A stretch of 5,619 nt of DNA from Candidatus Bathyarchaeota archaeon (GTDB lineage Archaea > Thermoproteota > Bathyarchaeia > Bathyarchaeales > DTEX01). Position numbers and translations under genes: made by a program. The stretch covers positions 1 through 5,619 of the forward strand of contig JAGGZB010000006.1 of assembly GCA_021162225.1 (NCBI GenBank), in the 5' to 3' direction. Below are positions 1 through 5,555 of the stretch, piece after piece. Below the pieces are notes generated by a model, which was given only the letters and a program-made list of their open reading frames with translations, made no database searches and was not told the DNA's origin. Numbering within the stretch: the first letter of the stretch is position 1; each line of letters opens with the position of its first letter.

Positions 1-2
1 GC

Positions 3-65
3 CTTGAAGCAACCGTGGTCGTTATCCAGATAGCGTCAGATAAACTTTTACCGCATGCTCAATAG
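3..65 (+). CDS. Possible C-terminal end of an upstream gene (partial)
   Basis: An open frame enters from the left edge and ends at a TAG at 63-65, giving about 20 residues that read LEATVVVIQIASDKLLPHAQ. The hydrophobic VVVIQIA run followed by a polar tail would suit the end of a globular protein, and the other two forward frames stop earlier. Twenty open codons can occur by chance, so this is only a candidate. I do not recognise the family. Confidence 0.18.
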   Translation, partial: LEATVVVIQIASDKLLPHAQ

Positions 66-232
66 ATCTCTCAAGTAGAATGAAGCTATTTTGGGACCTA
101 CTTACACGATATTGGTCTCTGCCTATGATTTACGATTGATCATTGAGTTTACCAAAGGTATATCTTTGCGCAACATATTTACTTTTCTGGGATGAAGGGG
201 TTTTGGAATGGCGTCCTATGGGGCATGGGGTT

Positions 233-247
233 TAGAGAGGCTCTCTA
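233..247. repeat. Perfect inverted repeat, possible operator
   Basis: TAGAGAG, a single central G, then CTCTCTA form a perfect 7-base inverted repeat. The one-base centre makes an RNA hairpin unlikely, so if it is functional it would be a DNA site for a dimeric protein. It lies about 40 bases upstream of the candidate TATA box of nurA. A 7+7 match can also arise by chance in A/G-rich sequence. Confidence 0.3.
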
Positions 248-283
248 GAAAGAAGAAGCATATGACATGATTGGAGATAGATC

Positions 284-292
284 TCTTAAAAA
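284..292 (+). promoter_or_regulatory. Candidate archaeal TATA box for nurA-herA
   Basis: TCTTAAAAA resembles an archaeal TATA element. Transcription would start about 25 bases downstream, near 313-318, leaving a leader of about 30 bases before the nurA ATG. A second A/T run (CTTTTTTAA, 304-312) would place the start near 335 and is a real alternative. Neither is a strong consensus match. Confidence 0.3.
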
Positions 293-345
293 CGGGTGCG
301 TAACTTTTTTAACCCAGTCTTGGGAATTTAGGCCGAAATAAAGGC

Positions 346-1395
346 ATGTCGGATCCATCTATAACTGATTATGAAATCTTAAGATCCCTTGTCGGTATTT
401 TAGAAGAGAATTTTCCTGAAGCTGAAGTTTTCCAGCCACGTTACGTTAACCTTGATCAGTTTACTTACATTAACGATGAAGAAATCGATAAGCATGAAGA
501 GATCGAGGAAGAAAGCACCGTGGAATTGGTCGAAAGGCCATCTGAGGAAATAATGGACTTAGATTCTGAGTTTGATTCCAGTATCCCTATAGTCGCTGTT
601 GATTCTTCGTCAGCGAAATTGGGGGAGACTGATCAAGGTATCATCGCGGCATTTCGAGTCGCTGTAGTGGTGCAGGAAGGCGGAGAAATGAGGATAGAGA
701 GATTCGGTCCATATGTAGGCCATTTCACAGAAGCGAATCGAGAGATATATAACTACTTCAGAGAGAAGATCTTCGGACTTAGAAAAGTCCATCCTCCACC
801 GGTTAGAAAAATGCCCGATAGAACAAGAAATTTTCTCGAAAGATTAGCCCAAAGATACGCGTGTACCTTGGTCAAAAATGGGCTAATACTATGGGATGGA
901 AGCTTAATTCAAACGATAGACACACCAATGGATTTAATGAAAGAATCCCTTAAGCTTTCTCATGAAAATGGAAACACCATAATAGCTATCTCGAAACAAT
1001 CTCGGCTTAAGCTAGAAAGCGGAGAAAGAATTGTTGGGCTCTTAGAGAGGGAGCCGAGAGCTTGCTACATATGCGTGCACGAGCGGCTGTCGGATAAAAT
1101 AAGACGCTACTTACTTGGAAAAGTCTTCGTCGTAAAATTCACTCCAGATGGCTTCTCATTCAGGGTAGACATATCAAAAGACAGTAAAGAAGAATGCGTC
1201 CAAGCCCTACGCCTCCTTAGAGGTGCCTCCCCATTCTACAACGGCTATCCAGAAGCTCTTAGACAAGCCCACATCTCCGCCTACTTCACGCCAAACGAAG
1301 TACTCGCGCTGCAAAACATGGCGATTGATAAATATAATCTGGAGATCGTAAGACCATTTGATGTTAGAAAGCACTTACTTGCTCCGTTCGGGTGA
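346..1395 (+). CDS. nurA: NurA-family 5'-3' nuclease (DNA end resection)
   Basis: The 349-residue product matches the NurA family, RNase H-fold dimeric nucleases that resect DNA ends when driven by the HerA translocase. Expected catalytic positions are visible: Asp86 in VAVDSSS, Glu165 in the NFLERLAQR helix, Asp184 in LWDGSL, and a C-terminal Tyr301/His309 pair in YPEALRQAH. The 8-residue Tyr-His spacing is the one I recall for Sulfolobus NurA. All five are intact, so the enzyme should be active, probably with Mn2+. The N-terminus carries an acidic stretch (residues 43-79, 17 Asp/Glu) before motif I, which may account for a longer N-terminal arm than in Sulfolobus. The ATG at 346 is the only usable start after the in-frame TAA at 310-312; no clear ribosome site precedes it. 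It is followed after six bases by herA, its functional partner. The family call is strong; the exact physiological role (repair or defence) is inferred. Confidence 0.93.
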   Translation: MSDPSITDYEILRSLVGILEENFPEAEVFQPRYVNLDQFTYINDEEIDKHEEIEEESTVELVERPSEEIMDLDSEFDSSIPIVAVDSSSAKLGETDQGIIAAFRVAVVVQEGGEMRIERFGPYVGHFTEANREIYNYFREKIFGLRKVHPPPVRKMPDRTRNFLERLAQRYACTLVKNGLILWDGSLIQTIDTPMDLMKESLKLSHENGNTIIAISKQSRLKLESGERIVGLLEREPRACYICVHERLSDKIRRYLLGKVFVVKFTPDGFSFRVDISKDSKEECVQALRLLRGASPFYNGYPEALRQAHISAYFTPNEVLALQNMAIDKYNLEIVRPFDVRKHLLAPFG

Positions 1396-1396
1396 T
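1391..1396 (+). promoter_or_regulatory. Ribosome binding site of herA, overlapping the nurA stop
   Basis: GGTGAT matches the archaeal anti-Shine-Dalgarno of 16S rRNA and includes the nurA TGA. It sits five bases before the ATG at 1402 and eleven before a second ATG at 1408, so the spacing favours 1402. The overlap suggests translational coupling of nurA and herA. Confidence 0.7.
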
Positions 1397-1401
1397 ATGC
1401 G

Positions 1402-2865
1402 ATGCAGATGTTTAGGAAGATAGGGGACGAGGTTGTACTCGTCTATAATCCACGCCGTGAGAAAGTAGAGGTAGGGGAGAACATAAAGATCATAGACGAG
1501 AAAGAGGGTAGAGGGCTGCTCGTCCAAGTAATTGAACAAAACTTGGTTGACTTAACGGGAATCCTTGAAGATATCATAAGAATTGAGAGTATGGAAAGGA
1601 TGAGCTTCGAAGAGCATGCGCCTCCAGAATATGGTAAGTATACTTTCGATGTGAAGAACATGAAGTTTGCGAGAGCTAAGATACGAAAGGAATTGAGAGT
1701 AAGTGATCAAGTGGAGGAGATAGTGGACTGGACTGGGTGGGTTCCGGATCGTAGTGCTAAAGTGGAGCCGATCGACGATAGTTGGATTCTAGACAAGTTG
1801 AAAATCGGAAAGAAATTTTACAAATATCCAATATTCCTCGGGAATACTGCCCATAATAAAAAGGATCTGGTTATAAGCGCACACAATCTTCAGGGAATCT
1901 CCATAATAGTTGGAAAGAAGGGGACTGGAAAATCTCACCTCGCAAAAGCCCTGTTGCTCGGTTTAATAGACAACGGAGCGATGGGATTAGTGTTTGATAT
2001 TAATGACGAATACTCCGCCCTAAGATATAACACAGATGGAACAGAAAGCCGATATTCTGATAAAATAATAACCCTGGAGCCCGGTGTCAATCTGCGCTTT
2101 ACGCTCCAGTATATTGGCTCCGACGTTTTCTTCGACGTGATACAGACTGCGATGGGATTACCCGAGGCTTCGGCGTTTGAACTCAGGAATATATGGGAGG
2201 AATTAGAGAAAAACGGCCAACTTACATTTAGGAATCTAAGACAACAAGCAAAAAACACTCTGGACAGGAGAATTTTAGGGGCAATTATCCGTCGGCTCGA
2301 TAGAATGGCGCAGACCAAGCTGTTCACGGATAACCCCCAAGAAGCTACAGAACTTGAAAAAGAGTTTGAAAAGATTAGAAGCGGAGGGGCCCTAGTGATT
2401 AACTTGAAGCTCAAAAGTAAGGACACGATCGACTTAGTCGTTCAAACTGTTTTGTCGAAGTTACAGGAGATACTTGAGAAAGGGGGAAGACCTGTCTTCA
2501 TTTTCGCCGAGGAAGCTCACTTTTATTTGAGGGAGACGGATTGGGCGGATGCTGTAACGAGGATGCGGCATTTAGGGACGTATCAAATATACATGACAAA
2601 TACCCCAACCGAAATACGCGAATTAGTAATACGGCAGGCAGATAACCTGTTCCTCTTCCATCTAACGGAGGAAAGCGATCTGACACACGTATCTCCAGCA
2701 GCAAAAATAGACCCAGAAACAATTATCCAAGTCGCAAAAGCGCTACCAAGTAGACGATGCCTAATGGTAGGAGAAGTAACAAATCACTACCCGTTCATCA
2801 TAGATGTTAAATCACTTGACGTTAAGGTAGCGGGAGCCACTAGAAAGTATTTTAAAGTACCATAA
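1402..2865 (+). CDS. herA: HerA-family DNA translocase ATPase
   Basis: The 487-residue product has the architecture of HerA, a hexameric FtsK/VirB4-class ATPase that encircles duplex DNA and feeds it to NurA; Sulfolobus HerA is about 500 residues. Residues 1-65 look like the N-terminal HAS barrel that docks NurA (VGENIKIIDEKEGRGLLVQV). The RecA-like core has Walker A GKKGTGKS at 171-178, the family motif VFDINDEYS at 197-205, and Walker B VFIFAEEAH at 365-373 with acidic residues Glu370/Glu371. Residues 210-330 form a helical region, and the C-terminal arm (about 440-487) would lie across the neighbouring subunit. One oddity is the sensor region after Walker B: it reads MTNTP (398-402), where HerA proteins commonly have a QRP-type sequence. 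The start is set by the ribosome site overlapping the end of nurA. The gene is complete and surely co-transcribed with nurA. Function in break repair is established for the family; a defence role here is inference. Confidence 0.93.
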   Translation: MQMFRKIGDEVVLVYNPRREKVEVGENIKIIDEKEGRGLLVQVIEQNLVDLTGILEDIIRIESMERMSFEEHAPPEYGKYTFDVKNMKFARAKIRKELRVSDQVEEIVDWTGWVPDRSAKVEPIDDSWILDKLKIGKKFYKYPIFLGNTAHNKKDLVISAHNLQGISIIVGKKGTGKSHLAKALLLGLIDNGAMGLVFDINDEYSALRYNTDGTESRYSDKIITLEPGVNLRFTLQYIGSDVFFDVIQTAMGLPEASAFELRNIWEELEKNGQLTFRNLRQQAKNTLDRRILGAIIRRLDRMAQTKLFTDNPQEATELEKEFEKIRSGGALVINLKLKSKDTIDLVVQTVLSKLQEILEKGGRPVFIFAEEAHFYLRETDWADAVTRMRHLGTYQIYMTNTPTEIRELVIRQADNLFLFHLTEESDLTHVSPAAKIDPETIIQVAKALPSRRCLMVGEVTNHYPFIIDVKSLDVKVAGATRKYFKVP

Positions 2866-2887
2866 GAACAACGATATGTTTCAATAA

Positions 2888-2906
2888 CCTTCTTTATTTT
2901 ATGTTC
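2888..2906 (+). terminator. T-rich candidate terminator after herA
   Basis: CCTTCTTTATTTTATGTTC begins about 20 bases after the herA stop. Archaeal RNA polymerase often terminates at pyrimidine/T-rich runs without a hairpin. The runs here are interrupted, so termination may be partial. It fits the idea that the next gene has its own promoter. Confidence 0.4.
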
Positions 2907-3042
2907 TGGATAGAACTTCGGATGATAACTGTTTTAGATGACCCATTTGGAGAAGTGGCTTTATACCGCGACAGGCAGTTGAAAAGAAGCTGAGGCAAAA
3001 ATACCGGTGCAGAGGATTAGGATCGTCACTAAAATCTACTAG

Positions 3043-3071
3043 TAAAATTTGAAGTGCAGTAAACAAATATA
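3043..3071 (+). promoter_or_regulatory. Two candidate TATA boxes for the DUF262 gene
   Basis: TAAAATTT (3043-3050) is centred about 25 bases before the ATG at 3071, as expected for a leaderless transcript starting there. AAATATA (3065-3071) is the better TATA match and is centred about 29 bases before the in-frame ATG at 3098, which would suit a leaderless or short-leader start at that codon. The choice of box therefore decides the protein start. Neither ATG has a good Shine-Dalgarno sequence. Confidence 0.45.
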
Positions 3072-4651
3072 TGGGATTACGCAGGTTTTTATCCAAGATG
3101 GAAGCTCGTCAAAGGCGCTTAAAAGACTGGTTTGCAAAAATCAGAACAAGGCAAATTGTTCTGCCTCGTTTTCAGAGGTTTGAATCGTGGAGTGCTCGGG
3201 AGATCGAATCTTTACTTACCAGTGTGATAAGAGAACTACCAATTGGTTCAACATTGATATTGGGGGTGGGTGATAAAATCCCTTTTGTATATAGACCCCT
3301 AGTGACCGCTCCCGAGGAAGGTGAAAAAATAAGTGAGCTTCTGCTTGATGGGCAACAGCGCTTAACAGCCCTTTGGAGAAGTTTAAAGGATAATTACCCT
3401 GACAGAACATTTCTTGTAGAACTGGATCCTGAAGATGATGAAGAGGGTAAACCAAGAGTCATAAGTCAGACTCGATGGATGAAAAAAGGGAAGAGATATC
3501 CTCTGTGGGTTGATCAACCCGAGGAATGTTGGAAACGGGGGCTCATCCCAGTCAAGCTACTTGACCCTGACGATGAAAACAGCTATCGGAAGTGGGCAGA
3601 GGATGCTTCCGGAGGTGATCCAAGAATACAATTAGAAATTGAGCGAGTAATTTCCAAACTCAGAGAGGTGGTAGCTAATTTTAATCTTCCATACCTTTAC
3701 TTATCCTCTGAGACTCCTCCTCACATAGCGATAGATGTTTTTATCAAGTTGAATACGAACGTGGTACCTCTAAAACCTTTTGACATAATTGTTGCTCAGA
3801 TGGAAGAGGTTGCGGGTGAATCATTGCACGAACTAATAGAATCACTTAAGGTTAGTGTTCCAAGAATTAGTGATTATGTTGAGCCTTCAACATTTGTGCT
3901 TTCTGTAGCAGCATTGTTACAGGATAAAGTGCCAAGTCAACGTGGATTTTTCAGCTTAGATTTTCATAAATTCTTAAATGACTGGGATAGAGTGATTAAG
4001 GGTATTAGACTGATGATTCAAGTCTTGGAACAAGAAAGAATCATTGATGGAAATAGGTTACCCACCGAGAGCCCGTTAGCAGTTATAGCGGCATTACTCT
4101 CGGAAAAAGAACTATTATCTGACGAGGGAGGAAATATTCGGATAATCATTAGAAAATACATCTGGAGATCCTTTTTCACCGACAGATATGACCGATCAGT
4201 TCCTACCGCTACTCTCCAAGATTATAAAGCCCTGAAAAAAGTGCTTGATAGCGAAGAGAAATTGGAAAATGTTCCTTGTTTCGATGAAAAAAGATATCCT
4301 TTACCTGATAGAGAGATACTGAAGCAAGCTAGATGGCCTAAGTATAGAGACAGACTCGGTCGCGCTATACTGCTATTGTCATTTAGAGGTGGTGCATTAG
4401 ACATAGCAGATGGTTCAGAGATCTCTAGAGAAAATATAAAGCAAAGAGAATATCATCACTTGTACCCGGTTGCATGCTTAGAAAGTATGGGAATAGGTAA
4501 AGAATATGCAAACCGAGCTTTAAATTGCATCCTTGTAACTTGGAAAACCAATAGGAGAATAAGCTCCAAAGAACCTCTGCAATATCTTAGGGAAAGGTGT
4601 TGTGCAAGCATGTTAGGTGAGAAAGAGTTTCGAGAAAGAAGCCTTATCTGA
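3071..4651 (+). CDS. DUF262 + DUF1524-like protein (GmrSD-type nuclease)
   Basis: The 526-residue product has an N-terminal DUF262 (ParB/sulfiredoxin-like) domain: VLPRFQR at 30-36, Trp40, PIG at 57-59, and LLDGQQRLTALW at 91-102, whose DGQQR is the signature nucleotide-binding/hydrolysis motif. The domain's second signature, FIKLNTN...LKPFDI, is at 224-239. A helical middle follows. The C-terminus resembles DUF1524, a His-Me (HNH-like) nuclease: YHHLYP at 461-466 (likely catalytic His463 in an HxxP motif) and conserved-looking Asn485 and Asn494 in NCILVTWKTNRRISSKEP. This is the single-chain layout of GmrSD-type modification-dependent restriction enzymes and of SspE; substrate DNA or modification cannot be told from sequence. 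It ends soon after the nuclease motif, shorter than many relatives. The in-frame ATG at 3098 is a strong alternative start: homologues often begin shortly before the PRFQR motif, and a good TATA box precedes it. The gene lies 205 bases after herA with its own promoter signals. Confidence 0.85.
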   Translation: MGLRRFLSKMEARQRRLKDWFAKIRTRQIVLPRFQRFESWSAREIESLLTSVIRELPIGSTLILGVGDKIPFVYRPLVTAPEEGEKISELLLDGQQRLTALWRSLKDNYPDRTFLVELDPEDDEEGKPRVISQTRWMKKGKRYPLWVDQPEECWKRGLIPVKLLDPDDENSYRKWAEDASGGDPRIQLEIERVISKLREVVANFNLPYLYLSSETPPHIAIDVFIKLNTNVVPLKPFDIIVAQMEEVAGESLHELIESLKVSVPRISDYVEPSTFVLSVAALLQDKVPSQRGFFSLDFHKFLNDWDRVIKGIRLMIQVLEQERIIDGNRLPTESPLAVIAALLSEKELLSDEGGNIRIIIRKYIWRSFFTDRYDRSVPTATLQDYKALKKVLDSEEKLENVPCFDEKRYPLPDREILKQARWPKYRDRLGRAILLLSFRGGALDIADGSEISRENIKQREYHHLYPVACLESMGIGKEYANRALNCILVTWKTNRRISSKEPLQYLRERCCASMLGEKEFRERSLI

Positions 4652-4652
4652 G

Positions 4653-4672
4653 CTCCACAAACCTCCACAAAC
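4653..4672. repeat. Perfect 10-base tandem duplication after the DUF262 stop
   Basis: CTCCACAAAC occurs twice head to tail, at 4653-4662 and 4663-4672, one base after the TGA of the DUF262 gene. It lies outside the present reading frame. It looks like a replication slippage product or a small duplication at a rearrangement junction. Confidence 0.8.
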
Positions 4673-4818
4673 TCGGAGAGATGAGATCTGGGCGAAAACC
4701 CGAGGAGAAGGGAGATTTCCAAGAAGAGATCCTTGAGATTCTGCAATCCTAATAGTGATGTGGAAGATGTCAAAGAGGCGGCCGTATTGCGAGCTTGAGA
4801 GCAGGCTTTAACCTAATT

Positions 4819-4838
4819 CCCTAAGTTATCGTTTAGGG
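4819..4838. repeat. Small hairpin, possible 3'-end structure
   Basis: CCCTAA (4819-4824) pairs with TTAGGG (4833-4838); a G-T pair can extend it to seven pairs around a six-base loop. It is followed by CTCCTTTTCCC (4844-4854), so it might help end the DUF262 transcript on the + strand. The T-run is only four long, which makes this a weak terminator. Confidence 0.35.
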
Positions 4839-4988
4839 CAGGGCTCCTTTTCCCAATACTTAAAGATGGACTACTGTACTGGACTTTATCTTAACTGGGT
4901 TTATAGTCTATGATACTGCTGTCACATTTTACTCATGCTGAGCCTGTTCGTCTCATGCCATGATTTCTTAAGGCAAGTTGGCAGGTCA

Positions 4989-5387
4989 TCACATTTTTCT
5001 AGGCAACCCACAGGACGGGCATACTAGTGTCGCCCCGCATCTTGGGCAGCTCAGCGTTTTAGTGATCTTTTCATGGTGTTTGGCGGTTCTACGGCTTCTC
5101 TTCGCTCTTAGCGTCGCTAGCCCGGCCTTCCGCTTCTCGACTATCTCTCTGGCCTCTAAGATATATTGTCTGAAGTTCTCGTAGAGGCGGAGGTCCTCCT
5201 TGCATTGTCTCGCCCAGAGCTCCGTCCGTTTTAAGCGCTTTCTAATAGTTGTGGCGAGCTTGTGGTGGTTGTGGTTAGCGATGTGGTAGCCTTCCCTGAG
5301 AACATATTGTCTCTTTTCCCACTCTTCATACTTTAAAACTGCTTTCTCTTCAAGCAACTCTACTAATGCACATAACATCTCATCCAA
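4989..5387 (-). CDS. Small basic helical protein with CxxC-CxxC metal site, unknown function
   Basis: I do not recognise this family. Read from the TTG at 5387 it gives 132 residues; the first ATG is at 5378. Residues 1-30 and 45-100 look like charged, amphipathic helices rich in Lys, Arg and Glu, probably a coiled coil. A His-rich patch, HIANHNHH, lies at 35-42. The C-terminus has CPRCG (Cys114, Cys117) and CPSCG (Cys123, Cys126), four cysteines suited to bind one zinc, with an unusually short five-residue gap between the knuckles. A basic helix plus a zinc ribbon suggests nucleic-acid binding, but that is inference. The gene ends in TGATGA and runs toward the DUF262 gene. Neither candidate start has a good ribosome site. 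The helix-like reading continues upstream of 5387 through a single in-frame TAG (5408-5406) to a well-placed ribosome site, so this may be the truncated remainder of a longer gene. The coherent composition and metal motif make a real gene product more likely than a chance frame. Confidence 0.62.
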   Translation of the reverse strand: MDEMLCALVELLEEKAVLKYEEWEKRQYVLREGYHIANHNHHKLATTIRKRLKRTELWARQCKEDLRLYENFRQYILEAREIVEKRKAGLATLRAKRSRRTAKHHEKITKTLSCPRCGATLVCPSCGLPRKM

Positions 5388-5405
5388 TAACTCAATTTCT
5401 TCTAA

Positions 5406-5435
5406 CTAGAGACTTTTAATTTCTTCCAATTTCAT
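5406..5435 (-). pseudogene. Interrupted 5' end of the zinc-motif gene (in-frame TAG)
   Basis: On the - strand an ATG at 5435 and a TTG at 5429 are in frame with the 132-residue protein downstream. They encode MKLEEIKSL before a TAG at 5408-5406, after which the frame continues LEEIELLDEM into the protein. The similar helical character on both sides suggests that one coding sequence has been interrupted by a nonsense change. A leader peptide, a sequencing error, or pyrrolysine decoding of UAG are alternatives. Confidence 0.4.
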
Positions 5436-5441
5436 CTCCTC
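5436..5441 (-). promoter_or_regulatory. Strong ribosome binding site GAGGAG
   Basis: GAGGAG on the - strand directly abuts the ATG at 5435 but lies exactly six bases from the in-frame TTG at 5429, ideal Shine-Dalgarno spacing. It is the best ribosome site in this part of the window and favours translation starting before the TAG at 5408-5406 instead of at 5387. Confidence 0.5.
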
Positions 5442-5492
5442 GTATAGCTGCCTAACACTTCCTTCATTTTCTCAAGACTCTACGAATCAAGC

Positions 5493-5498
5493 TTTATA
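5493..5498 (-). promoter_or_regulatory. Second TATA-like box, - strand
   Basis: TATAAA within TTCTATAAAGC on the - strand would place a transcript start near 5470. That is almost at the ATG of an 11-codon frame (5467-5432), and gives a leader of about 40 bases to the TTG at 5429. It competes with the stronger box at 5547-5555. Confidence 0.35.
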
Positions 5499-5546
5499 GA
5501 AGTTCGTGATTTCGATTTTCGACCGGGAGCAAACTCGTAAGAAACG

Positions 5547-5555
5547 TTTTATATA
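5547..5555 (-). promoter_or_regulatory. Archaeal TATA box for the zinc-motif gene
   Basis: The - strand reads TATATAAAA, the closest match to the archaeal TATA consensus in the window. Transcription would start near 5525, leaving a long leader of about 95 bases to the TTG at 5429 or about 140 to the TTG at 5387. A leader of that length has room for a small upstream frame or regulation. Confidence 0.55.

Larger units (their letters stand above)
66..345. other. Non-coding stretch upstream of nurA
   Basis: I see no convincing gene here. The only short start-to-stop frame is at 192-248 (18 codons, beginning MKGFWNGVLWGMGF), with no good ribosome site. The stretch holds four G-runs at 189-191, 197-200, 220-223 and 227-230, a 15-base odd-centred palindrome at 233-247, and A/T-rich promoter-like sequence at 284-311. 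Its likely role is to carry the control region of the nurA-herA operon. Confidence 0.5.
4652..4988. other. Non-coding stretch between convergent genes
   Basis: This gap separates the DUF262 gene from the convergent small gene on the other strand. It contains the 10-base tandem duplication, a purine-rich tract at 4675-4740, an isolated 17-codon frame at 4758-4811 (MWKMSKRRPYCELESRL) without a ribosome site, and a small hairpin at 4819-4838. The 17-codon frame could be a remnant of a longer gene, but nothing downstream continues it. I see no tRNA, CRISPR repeat or insertion-sequence end here. Confidence 0.5.

Noticed and set aside
1935..2426. Long open frame (163 codons) on the - strand inside herA
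   Set aside because: It is fully covered by herA, whose Walker A to Walker B region is unmistakable, and the antisense protein has no recognisable motif; it is a shadow of the coding strand.
2920..2995. Possible C/D-box guide RNA between herA and the DUF262 gene (GATGATAA and CTGA-like boxes)
   Set aside because: The first box differs from RTGATGA, no convincing internal D'/C' pair is present, and the distance between boxes is longer than in typical archaeal C/D RNAs.
3176..3190. tRNA T-loop-like sequence GGTTTGAATC
   Set aside because: It lies inside the DUF262 coding sequence at the conserved PRFQR motif, and no acceptor or anticodon stem surrounds it.
4758..4811. 17-codon frame MWKMSKRRPYCELESRL as the start of a transposase gene
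   Set aside because: It is too short, has no ribosome site, and no continuation or insertion-sequence ends were found downstream in any frame.
5010..5050. Rad50-type zinc hook in the - strand protein
   Set aside because: A Rad50 hook is a single CxxC in the middle of a very long coiled coil; here two CxxC pairs sit at the extreme C-terminus of a short protein with no ATPase halves.
4978..5184. + strand frame of 68 codons opposite the zinc-motif gene
   Set aside because: It lies almost wholly antisense to the zinc-motif gene, has a hydrophobic composition of the kind expected from reading a charged coiled-coil gene backwards, and has no ribosome site.
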